Positions 26,772 through 34,659 of a DNA stretch of 50,854 bases are shown here, one piece after another. The stretch covers positions 552,349 through 603,202 of the forward strand of contig NPFB01000019.1 in assembly GCA_014084085.1 (NCBI GenBank), read 5' to 3'. Under the pieces are notes generated by a model. That model saw only the letters and a program-made list of their open reading frames with translations. It had not been told where the DNA came from and did no database searches. This DNA comes from Hondaea fermentalgiana. Lineage: Eukaryota > Sar > Bigyra > Thraustochytrida > Thraustochytriidae. The position numbers were made by a program, and so were the translations under genes. The stretch's first letter is position 1. Each line of letters starts with the position of its first letter.

Positions 26772-27710
26772 CTATGGGAAGAGCTTGCGCACGCTCGAAG
26801 GAGCGCTGCTAAAGTTGCGCGAAGAGTACTGCAGCGTGCTGAGCGCGGCGTTGGAAAACTCGCTGTCCCATTGACGCACGCCCTGGACAACACGCTTCAT
26901 GGAAACGGGGCTACTCTTTGTGAAGGCGCCAATGACGTCGATCTTGTCGTAGAGAACGGCCGCCACAACGGAGGAGAGCAAAAGAGTCTGCAGACCGTCA
27001 GAGTCCGGAAATGAGCCCTTGTTCGAGTACTGTGGCGCGCTCTGCGCGGCGAGATTCGAAAAGTCGGCCAAGTATGGGACCAACTCCCGGTACTGCTTTG
27101 ATAAGAGAGAGAGATCGTTTGCCAGCGCCGTGAGCAATGGGCTTCCCTGCGCTACAAACATTGAGATGGCAGAGGCCATCGAGTCATCCACAGGGACGTT
27201 GGGGTTATTCATGTTCTTGGATAGCTCGCGCCTGTAGAAGCTAAAGTCGTTTTGCACGGCAGGTTGCGACATTTTGGCCCAATCAAAGAGGAAAATGACT
27301 TCGAAGAGAGCCGCGAGCTTGGCCACGAGTGCTTGCTCGGAGGACAACGGGGTACCTCCGCGCATTGCGACAGGCGCAACGAGACGCAGAATATCTCCAA
27401 CGGCGCTGTTTATCTCGGAGGACAGTTCGTAAAATCCGCGGATACCCTCAACGTTGGGGAACATGCCCTCAAAGGCCTCCTGGCGGACCTTGGGGTCGTT
27501 CGGTGACCCCAACGCCTGCTGCACGAGCTTATCATTTGCTTTGTACGCCCGCAAGAACTCGAGAGAGAACTCTGCGTGTTCAAGAGCAGCTTCTGCCCGC
27601 TGATACGCCGCCAATGCCTCGGGCTCTGACGCTTGCGGAGGTGCAGCTTCGCGCAGCTCCAAGAGATCTCTCCCGCCTGTCCCGGTGAACTTTGCAAGCA
27701 GAGCTCCCAT
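26772..27710 (-). CDS. CYRI: CYRI/FAM49-family Rac1-binding regulator of SCAR/WAVE (312 aa)
   Basis: CYRI proteins bind active Rac1 at the membrane and restrain the SCAR/WAVE-Arp2/3 actin machinery, in competition with CYFIP. The chosen Met at 27710 gives 312 residues, close to the usual 320 or so. It begins MGALLAKF, with Gly2 available for N-myristoylation as in animal CYRI (MGNLL). The most conserved stretch, QNDFSFYRREL at about residues 153-163, retains the two arginines (160 and 161) needed for Rac1 binding in human CYRI-B, at the same numbers. A second strong match is YDKIDVIGAFTKSS, followed by the MK-x-x-V helix near the C-terminus. The open frame continues 60 codons upstream but is low-complexity there and would bury the myristoylation glycine. 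Presence of the gene predicts Rac- and Arp2/3-driven motility or endocytosis. Confidence 0.93.
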   Translation of the reverse strand: MGALLAKFTGTGGRDLLELREAAPPQASEPEALAAYQRAEAALEHAEFSLEFLRAYKANDKLVQQALGSPNDPKVRQEAFEGMFPNVEGIRGFYELSSEINSAVGDILRLVAPVAMRGGTPLSSEQALVAKLAALFEVIFLFDWAKMSQPAVQNDFSFYRRELSKNMNNPNVPVDDSMASAISMFVAQGSPLLTALANDLSLLSKQYRELVPYLADFSNLAAQSAPQYSNKGSFPDSDGLQTLLLSSVVAAVLYDKIDVIGAFTKSSPVSMKRVVQGVRQWDSEFSNAALSTLQYSSRNFSSAPSSVRKLFP

Positions 27711-28606
27711 CTTTGTTGATCTGCTGTATGCGCTGCCCTGCGTTGCGCTGTGATATGATGTTTTTCTCTGTTCTGCTTTTTTTGGTCGAGTTGAGAATCT
27801 AGCCCAAGCACGAGGCGAGGCGAGGCGAGTCGGCCGGCCTGCCGGCCGTCCGTGTTCGTGCACTACGAACACGTCCCTGCTCTCCGCCAATCAACCCCGC
27901 GCGGCTGGCACGACACTCTTTCTCCTCCTCCTCTCTACGCTCTGTGTATGTGTGTGCGCGCTGTGCTCCAGCGCGCGCACCCGAGCCTCGCTCGCTTCTT
28001 CTCGGCCGCCGTCAGCGAGCGCGTCTCTCCGGCCTCGCTCGCTCGCTGCCCTGCGTCCGCTCGACAGCGCGCTGCTCCGCGTTCCTCAAGAGGTCGGGCG
28101 GGGCCGGCCTGGGCACCAGCGCGCACGCGCGAGGGGTTCGTGGTCTCCTTCGCACACGTGCGGTCGTCTCGCGGGCGGGCTGCAGCCTCCCTCCAGCCTC
28201 GCTCGTGCTCGTGCTCGCCGCCTCCGCGAGCTGCTCGTGCTTGTTCGGCGCCTTCTTTCCGAGCCCGACAGAGGCCAAGGAAGACGGATAATAAGGCGAG
28301 GCCACGAAGGTAAGGCGAGGCAGCGAAGGTAAGGTGAGGGAAGGGAAGGTAAGAAGGCAGGAAAGGCAAGCAAGGTCAGGCCCGGCGACCTTCCTCCCTC
28401 CTCGCCCTCGCCCTCGCCCTCGCTCGCCGTCGCGCGCGCGGGGCAGGGATCTCGCGGGGAAGGCGAGGCCGCGCGAACGAAGCCTCGACGCGGGCTCCGC
28501 GAGCGAGCGAGCGGCCGAGCGCCGTCTCCTCGCGCGCCGCGGCGGTCGCTCCGGAAGGCTCGGCCTGCCTCCTCGCTCTTCCTTTCTGCGCCGCGCTCGC
28601 TCGCGC

Positions 28607-28627
28607 CGGGTCCAATCCCGCGCCGCC
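28607..28627 (+). repeat. 21-bp sequence at left edge of gap, repeated at the right edge
   Basis: The 21 bases ending at 28627, directly before the Ns, are identical to 28728-28748, directly after them. This is either an overlap the assembler did not join or the two ends of a local repeat that collapsed. Confidence 0.97.
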
Positions 28628-28727
28628 NNNNNNNNNNNNNNNNNNNNNNNNNNNNNNNNNNNNNNNNNNNNNNNNNNNNNNNNNNNNNNNNNNNNNNNNN
28701 NNNNNNNNNNNNNNNNNNNNNNNNNNN
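28628..28727. other. Assembly gap (100 Ns)
   Basis: Exactly 100 undefined bases, the conventional placeholder for a gap of unknown size. Nothing can be read through it. Confidence 0.99.
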
Positions 28728-28871
28728 CGGGTCCAATCCCGCGCCGCCGCGGGGAGGGAGAGGCCGGCCGGCTGCCCGCCCGCGCGCCCGCGCTGCCCGC
28801 CCGGTCGCTGCCCGCGCGCTCGCGTCCTGCGCGCCTGCCGCGGCGCCGCTGGGACCGGGGGTGGGCGGAGT

Positions 28872-28901
28872 TCTGCTCTGCTCTGCTCTGCTCTGCTCTG
28901 C
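28872..28901 (+). repeat. (TCTGC)6 pentanucleotide microsatellite
   Basis: Six perfect TCTGC units in non-coding DNA, 145 bases right of the assembly gap. Confidence 0.97.
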
Positions 28902-28938
28902 TCCGCCTGCAGAAGTCGGTCGCCTCGAACCCACCCGA

Positions 28939-28992
28939 GATGGATGGATGGATGGATGGATGCGAGATGGATGGATGGATGCGAGATGGATG
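28939..28992 (+). repeat. Interrupted (GGAT)n microsatellite
   Basis: Three blocks of GGAT units are separated by GCGAGAT-type interruptions, with blocks shrinking from left to right. The interrupted pattern is itself repeated, which suggests replication slippage of a compound unit. Confidence 0.95.
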
Positions 28993-29171
28993 CGTGCGCT
29001 GCGAGTCCGAGCGAGCGACTCCGATCGGGTCGACCCGGACCGGGCGCGACCGACGCCGGGACCCGCGCGCCTCCGCTCGCGCGCAAAGAGGCAGGCCTGC
29101 GCCGGAGGCCGGCACGGGAGGGGGCGCGGGAGGGAGCGGGCGCGCCGCTCGAAGGCGGACTCTCTTTGCTC

Positions 29172-29201
29172 ATCGATCGATCGATCGATCGATCGATCGA
29201 T
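29172..29201 (+). repeat. (ATCG)7 self-complementary microsatellite
   Basis: About seven ATCG units. The unit is its own reverse complement when phased as CGAT, so the run can fold into a hairpin. Confidence 0.96.
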
Positions 29202-29764
29202 TGCCAGGCGATACCGACTTGCCGCGGGCCATTCCCGTGTCGCTGCCGCCTTTGCGCCACTTGGAGGCCCGCATTCCGCACTTGCCGCCCGCTCCGGCGG
29301 GTAGGCCCACCCTGGCTTTGGGTAAAGAACAGGCAGGAACGGGAGGTGGGACTGTATTGGGACCTTAAATGTAGGATGCGAAGCACCCCGCGGCATAAGG
29401 GGAGGTAAGGTAGGTGAAATGGATGTCCGTTGACGAGAAGATACACCGGTTTTATAGGCCTGTAAAATCGATCCGGCGAGGGCGGGTGGGGTACAAGTGA
29501 GTCGCGCTCTCCGCAGCGGACGGCGCCGTCCGCTGCTGGATTTTCTACGCGCGCACGAATCTGTTGTGGTTGGTTTCGTTCCTTTGGAGAACGAGGGAGT
29601 TTAGGGTGTGCGATGGAGGCTCTAGACGATATTTAGCAGCGCGTGCCAGCGTCGACCAGGCATAGAGTAGTCGCGAGCGCGCAGTGCACACGTTGAAGTT
29701 GCAGAGAGAGCATCTGGTTGCACAGAGTGAGTGAGTGAGTGAGTGGGCAAGCGTCTCGTCTCGT

Positions 29765-29783
29765 CTGTATAAGCCGTATACAG
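29765..29783. repeat. Short perfect inverted repeat containing TATAA
   Basis: CTGTATA and TATACAG are perfect 7-base arms around AGCCG, about 290 bases before the start codon of the TPH-type gene. It could be a dimeric factor site or a TATA element in the promoter. Chance is not excluded. Confidence 0.5.
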
Positions 29784-30066
29784 CAAGCGATCCGATCCAC
29801 AAAGCAGGCAAGCAAAAGTCAAGCTGCCACCTCCGCGGCGAAAAAAAGTTCTGCGCTTGCAAGCAGGCAGCCGAGGGCAAATATAGCAGCAACGCAGAGC
29901 TCACCGCTCGCATCGCTCGAAGCGCAGTGCATCTCAAGACCTCCGACGCCCCGACGCAGCGTGCTCCTCGCCGACGGTGCGTGCTCCTCTCTCGCAACGT
30001 GACAGCAGGCAAGGTCTCAGCTCCCCAAGACTTGAACCAAGTCGCGCAAGCGCAAACATCGCCATC

Positions 30067-31542
30067 ATGAGCGCCACCAAGAAAGAAGACGTTCTCGCCA
30101 ACAAGCTCGCGGAGCGCTACGCCAAGGGCGACGCCGAGTCCACAGAGTACATTGTCAAGGAGACGCGCAAATTTCTTGCGTCCAAGTCGGGTCGCAAGCT
30201 GTGCGCCTCCGACATTCAACAGCTCGAGCGCAAGCTTGAGGCTGGTATCAAGCAGCTCAAGCGCGCAAACGAGGCCCGCGAGCGCGGCGAAGCAGTCAAG
30301 GAGGATGTTGTTCTCGCCAACGAGCGCAACCAGGCCGATACACGCAGCGAGGAGGAATCCAAGGAAAACCCCGACATTCCCCTCGACAGCTATTTGGTCT
30401 TTGCCACCGCGTCCGAGTTTGAGCACCAAAAGTCGGAGCGCGAGAGGATCCGCCGCACGCGCGAAAAGCAGCGCAAGATGAAGGAGGAACTCGATGCTCA
30501 GGTCGAGGCCTCGCGCAACAAGAACTCAGAGCACATCCGCATCGAGGAAGACTACGCACAACACGTACGCTCGCAGTACGCCGCTCATCTTGATGGCGAG
30601 AAGAACAAGCGCCTGCAGGAGATCGAACGCCAGCGCGTCATCAAGGAGGAGCGCGATCGCCAGCTAGCAGAGCTCGTCGCACGCCGTGAACGCGCTGCCC
30701 AACGCGAACGCGACCAGGAGGCCGCGCTCATTACCAATGCACTCGCCGACATCAAGCGCGAAGAGGAGAACCAGCGCAGGAAGATTCGCGAGCAGCGCGA
30801 ATACATGGAGCGCGTTCAGGCCGAAAACGAAAAGAACAAAATCGCCCGCGCTCAAGAGCGCGCCCGCGAGCAAGAGGAGGAAAAGCGTCTCCAGAAGGAG
30901 TACGCGCACCGTCTCGATGAGCAGGAGCGCATGCGCGCCGAGACCTATGCTCGCATGAAGGCCAAGTCCAGCAACAATCAGGCCATGTACGTTGCCGCCA
31001 CTGCCGCCAAGGATGCTCACGACCGCGAGGTCGAGGCCCGCGCACTCGCTTACCAGCAGCAGCTCGCCCGCGAAGCTGAGGAACGCTACCAAGCCCAGCT
31101 CGAGCACCGTGAACGCGAAAAGGTCAAGCTCAACGAGGCCCTCGCCGAACAAATTCGCGTCTTCAAAGCCCGCGAGGACAAAGAGCGCGAGGCACAGGCC
31201 ATCTTTGCCGTCGCCTACAAGGCTGATGCCGAGAACGCCCTTGCTGAAGAGAAGCGCCAGCAGCGTCTTCGTCAGCAGCGCGCTCTTGATCACAAGGCCG
31301 AGCTCCAGCGTCAGATCCAGGAAAAGCTCCACCGCACCGCCGAGACCGACCCGACAGCCATGAGCCCGCAGGAGAAGCTCATTAATCTTCCGCACATTCG
31401 CAAACTCATTTCTGACGAGGAAGTTGTTGGGGCCATTGCGCATCGCATTGACAAGTGCAAGGTCGCGGCCGAGGCCAAGAAGCGTACAAAGCTCGGCATC
31501 CGGGGCGGGCCCGCCGATCTCGAGAATGAGGACGACTTTTAG
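30067..31542 (+). CDS. Trichohyalin/plectin-homology-type coiled-coil protein, probable flagellar-associated (491 aa)
   Basis: The protein is one long charged helix from about residue 120 to 430 (REKQRKMKEELDAQ, EEENQRRKIREQREYMERV, RAREQEEEKRLQKEYAHRLDEQERM). The Glu/Arg/Gln spacing is that of trichohyalin/plectin-homology (TPH) domains, found in cilium proteins such as CFAP45, CFAP53 and MNS1. Which of these is the ortholog cannot be decided by eye. The N-terminal 100 residues (LANKLAERYAKGD, ASDIQQLERKLEAGI) and the C-terminal 60 (EKLINLPHIRKLISDEEVVGAIA) are less charged and look like small helical caps. The start at 30067 was preferred over an in-frame Met 90 bases upstream because the added residues are Ser/Arg leader-like sequence. 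No membrane or signal sequences are seen. It most likely works in axoneme structure of a flagellated stage; the family call is moderate. Confidence 0.82.
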   Translation: MSATKKEDVLANKLAERYAKGDAESTEYIVKETRKFLASKSGRKLCASDIQQLERKLEAGIKQLKRANEARERGEAVKEDVVLANERNQADTRSEEESKENPDIPLDSYLVFATASEFEHQKSERERIRRTREKQRKMKEELDAQVEASRNKNSEHIRIEEDYAQHVRSQYAAHLDGEKNKRLQEIERQRVIKEERDRQLAELVARRERAAQRERDQEAALITNALADIKREEENQRRKIREQREYMERVQAENEKNKIARAQERAREQEEEKRLQKEYAHRLDEQERMRAETYARMKAKSSNNQAMYVAATAAKDAHDREVEARALAYQQQLAREAEERYQAQLEHREREKVKLNEALAEQIRVFKAREDKEREAQAIFAVAYKADAENALAEEKRQQRLRQQRALDHKAELQRQIQEKLHRTAETDPTAMSPQEKLINLPHIRKLISDEEVVGAIAHRIDKCKVAAEAKKRTKLGIRGGPADLENEDDF

Positions 31543-31956
31543 ACTTCTTTTCTCACCAACTTTGTAGAACGAACGAACGAACGAACGAACTCCGTTGCAC
31601 CCGCCACGAATGCATGTATGCATGCAAATTACAGATTTTCTAAAATATCAACAAACAATCGTGGTCTCTAACCCATCATATATTGACTGCTACGACGCAG
31701 CGTGTCCCCTCGAGTTGCGTGCGGCTTTTCATTCCTCGACTTACAGTAAAGCTCCGCAGATGGGTCGTCGCGTCTCTCTTCTGCTCCTCACTCCTCGTTG
31801 GCATCTTTCAGGCCAAAACGAGCCAAAAGCAAGAAACAGGCTAAATAAAAAATCTATGAAAAAAATCACTCGCTGTCAGAGTTCGGCCTAGGCCTACTTG
31901 CGTTGGTTGACAAAAGGACAAAATCAAAAAAAGCAGAAAGCAGGAGAGACCAGACG
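31543..31956. other. AT-richer intergenic spacer with (GAAC)6
   Basis: This spacer between two plus-strand genes should hold the 3' end of the TPH-type gene and the promoter of the next. It carries six GAAC units at 31567-31590 and an ATGCATGTATGCATGC near-palindrome around 31610-31626. A-rich stretches precede the downstream start codon. No gene is seen. Confidence 0.65.
31567..31590 (+). repeat. (GAAC)6 microsatellite
   Basis: Six perfect GAAC units about 24 bases after the stop codon of the TPH-type gene, so probably in its 3' untranslated region. Confidence 0.97.
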
Positions 31957-34104
31957 ATGGCGCCCGCGGTCGAGCCGCTGCTTCAGAGCCTCTTCCCTGC
32001 AGATGTCTTCGTCGCGACTGTGGACAACCGTGACCACGCGTTTGCCCCGGCGGTAAGCGACGCGACGTCCTACGGACAGGTGCTACCTGCTGGCCACCAA
32101 GGTCTCACCACCTCTTGCGAGGTCTGCGGCGCCGCTCTCGGGGCCCATGCGCTCGCGGTGCGATGGAAACGCGATGCACGCGTACTAGCAGGCCACAGCA
32201 AACAACGCAAGCGATCGCGTCCTCACGCGGAAGCGTCGGACGCGCTTCGTGATGCACTAGCCCTGCTCGAGGCCACTCGCAAGCTGGCAAGCAGGACAAA
32301 TAAGAAGAAAGAGACTGACCTCGACGACGGCTGGCTCGTACGCTTGGGGGCCTCTTGCTGGCGCAATTTGCCTCGCCTTGCGCCTCTAGGCGTGCCAGAG
32401 AACAAATTGCATGAGGTCGCTGCGTCATTGCACTCGAGAGATTCTTTATGCTTGACCCAAAAGTTGGACGAGGCCTACTTTTCCCTCTTTTACGAGGCGC
32501 GCTCTCGACGGCTTCGCATTGATCAGAAACGATGGAGCCCGTGTGCGTTTTACCACCGTGTAGAGCGCGAGTGGTATGCCCGTAGGATTTCCGGGGCAGC
32601 AGACGATGACAATGACGACGCCGACGCCAACAACAAGACACCACCCGTGGCGCCCACTGTTGCGCAGCATCCCTTGTATGGCATTGTCATGACGCAAGAC
32701 CACCAAGCCGAGACAGATTTCTTTCGTTTGTGGCTTGCGCGCATGCACGAGCAGCTACGACGTGGAAAGAATCTTGCCAATTTCGATTCCGTGCTGAAAG
32801 AACGGCGCCGCGTCCCAAAGGAAGAATGGGCTGGCCGAGGCCGCCCACCGCTGCAGACCTTGTCTGCGCAGACTTGGTTTGATCTCATGCGCAACTGGCC
32901 CGCCCATATTTATGCCTACGCCGTGCCGACTCGGGGCGCACTCAAGGAAATTGTCAACCTGGGCTCCATTGTTGAAGTTGGTGCCGGAACAGGATATTGG
33001 GCTTATCACCTCAGGACGATGGGTGCCAATGTCGTGGCGGCAGATATTGCACCGCTTGAGATGGATACATCTACGAGTGCTGGAAGCAATGGCAAGAAGC
33101 GAAACAATCGAGGGGGTGCGCATACGCGCGCAAACGAGTATCATGGCCAGCTCCCCGCATATACGCGCATCGAAGCTATGCCTCGTGGTCGCAAGGGTGG
33201 CTCTCTTGATGCCTCGTGGGCTCAGCGCGATGCACTCTTCCTGTGCTATCCCCCACCAGGCACACCCATGGCAGAGAACGCTCTTGCAGATTTTCAAGGT
33301 CAACATGTCGCTGTCGTGGGCGAGTGGATCGGGACGACAGCCACCCAGCCCTTTGAGGTCTCCCTGCAGCGCGAATTCATCCTGAGCAAAACTGTGCATC
33401 TTCCAAACTGGCCCAACACAGCGTACACTCTGACAATCTGGCGTCGACGTGACAAGGCCATTGCCGCGCCACAGCCTGTACCCATGCAGGCTCTTACATG
33501 CGAGGTTTGCGCCAGTGCTCTTGGACAAGGTGCCGAGCTGCGACGTTGCGCTCTCACACGTGCCATTTGCTTCTGTTCTACACGTTGCTTTCACCGTGGC
33601 AGATCTGCCTGGCATCTCGAGCTACTGGCTCGAGGACTCCCATGTCCAGACCCTTCCAACGATGATACGCTTTTCATGACCGCATTCGACTCATTGTTAT
33701 GGCCTTTTGTAAGCCGCCCAGGGCCAAATTTGCAGGAGAAACGCGAAGCACGCTTTCAAAACTATACAGTCCCACGTGAAGCATCCTTTATGTCAGCTCG
33801 CTGCAGCAAACAACTGCTTGCATCGTCAGATTCTCGCCGTCCAAACCGCAAACACCAAAATCTATGCGTCCAGGCTCCAAGTTCTGCCGACTGCTCAACT
33901 GATTCCCACATAAAGTCCAAAGGGATGTCACATCCAAAGTCAAAGCGGCCGCTTATTTTACATGACGAGAGCAGCAAAAACACCAAGTCTCGGCCTGGCC
34001 TGAAACGCAGGGCAACCATCGTGCTGCAGGAAGAGCCCAAGAAGCGCAAACCTAAATCTGCCAAGAACAAGAAGAAGCGGCGCTCAAACGCTGACAAACA
34101 ATAA
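31957..34104 (+). CDS. SAM-methyltransferase-like protein with C-terminal Cys/His (MYND-like) finger (715 aa)
   Basis: Residues of about 339-365 read VEVGAGTGYWA and, about a dozen residues on, VVAADIAP. This is the glycine-rich motif I and following acidic strand of class I SAM-dependent methyltransferases. A YPPPGTPM segment near 432-439 occupies the usual place of a motif IV catalytic loop. Residues of about 515-553 carry Cys-x2-Cys, a single Cys, Cys-x-Cys-x3-Cys and a distal His, resembling a MYND or treble-clef zinc finger; one more Cys-x2-Cys lies near residue 55. The C-terminal 80 residues are Lys/Arg-rich and could direct nuclear localisation. The start at 31957 (ACGATGG) was preferred to a Met 54 bases upstream; the extra residues would be Lys/Arg/Ser-rich. 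The substrate is unknown: protein, RNA and small-molecule methylation are all open. Confidence 0.8.
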   Translation: MAPAVEPLLQSLFPADVFVATVDNRDHAFAPAVSDATSYGQVLPAGHQGLTTSCEVCGAALGAHALAVRWKRDARVLAGHSKQRKRSRPHAEASDALRDALALLEATRKLASRTNKKKETDLDDGWLVRLGASCWRNLPRLAPLGVPENKLHEVAASLHSRDSLCLTQKLDEAYFSLFYEARSRRLRIDQKRWSPCAFYHRVEREWYARRISGAADDDNDDADANNKTPPVAPTVAQHPLYGIVMTQDHQAETDFFRLWLARMHEQLRRGKNLANFDSVLKERRRVPKEEWAGRGRPPLQTLSAQTWFDLMRNWPAHIYAYAVPTRGALKEIVNLGSIVEVGAGTGYWAYHLRTMGANVVAADIAPLEMDTSTSAGSNGKKRNNRGGAHTRANEYHGQLPAYTRIEAMPRGRKGGSLDASWAQRDALFLCYPPPGTPMAENALADFQGQHVAVVGEWIGTTATQPFEVSLQREFILSKTVHLPNWPNTAYTLTIWRRRDKAIAAPQPVPMQALTCEVCASALGQGAELRRCALTRAICFCSTRCFHRGRSAWHLELLARGLPCPDPSNDDTLFMTAFDSLLWPFVSRPGPNLQEKREARFQNYTVPREASFMSARCSKQLLASSDSRRPNRKHQNLCVQAPSSADCSTDSHIKSKGMSHPKSKRPLILHDESSKNTKSRPGLKRRATIVLQEEPKKRKPKSAKNKKKRRSNADKQ

Positions 34105-34659
34105 ATATAGGAAGCCCCTCTTCATTCTCTACTTTTATACCATCCGTACACTTTTCTCGCCATTGTCGCAATCTTGCAACGTCCTTCCTCCACCCAGAAC
34201 TTTGCAGTCATCCGATCGGATTGAAATTTCAACAACGGATACTTTGGGGTACTTTATAACTTTTTACAACGACTCTTACCATTTCATCGCATTATTCAAA
34301 AAAAAATCATAACAATTTCCGATGTTTTTCGCGATCTGCCCCTCTTGCTCCTCTTGCTGCTCTTTTTGAGAGCGCAGCGGCTCTCGCGGCTAGTAGTAGT
34401 TGTCGCACCATGAGGCAGCCTCGATCGTGGCCAGAGCAAACGCTCGTCTGGAACTGGCAAAATCGATCGGCGATCAGAGTTGATCGGCGATCAGAGTCGA
34501 TCGGCGCCGTGGACGAGCCATCGGGCAGGACTCACCAGCACGGACCTTCGGTCGTCGAGAGCAAGAGCACAACGCTCGGGCGGAGAGGACAACCGGAGAG
34601 GAGTGGAGCGAAGTGAAGAGTCGAATCGAGGCAAGGCCAGCCACGGGGAGAAAGCGACG
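34105..34659. other. Intergenic spacer upstream of the Tubby gene
   Basis: The left half is AT-rich (3' region of the methyltransferase-like gene). The right half is GC-rich and carries a 17-bp-period tandem repeat of a GATCGGCGATCAGAGT unit. In-frame sequence before 34660 reads as Arg/Ser-rich leader. No other gene is visible. Confidence 0.65.
34465..34506 (+). repeat. 17-bp tandem repeat, about 2.5 copies
   Basis: GATCGGCGATCAGAGT occurs at 34465-34480 and 34482-34497, and its first eight bases recur at 34499-34506. Each unit contains two GATC-type palindromes. It lies about 155-195 bases before the Tubby start codon. Confidence 0.9.

Larger units (their letters stand above)
27711..30066. 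other. GC-rich, microsatellite-rich intergenic region with a scaffold gap
   Basis: About 2.3 kb lies between the CYRI gene (-) and the TPH-type gene (+), so both promoters lie here. It contains a run of GGCGA-like units near 27815-27850, a 100-N gap, TCTGC, GGAT and ATCG microsatellites, a GAGT run at 29725-29746, and an inverted repeat at 29765-29783. Several long frames cross the Ns on both strands but are artefacts of GC richness and undefined bases. I see no supported gene or structural RNA. Confidence 0.7.

Noticed and set aside
28012..29446. Several 340-436-codon frames on both strands across 28.0-29.4 kb
   Set aside because: They run through the 100 Ns and through microsatellites, and are Arg/Ala/Gly/Pro-rich. 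They stay open only because of GC richness and undefined bases.
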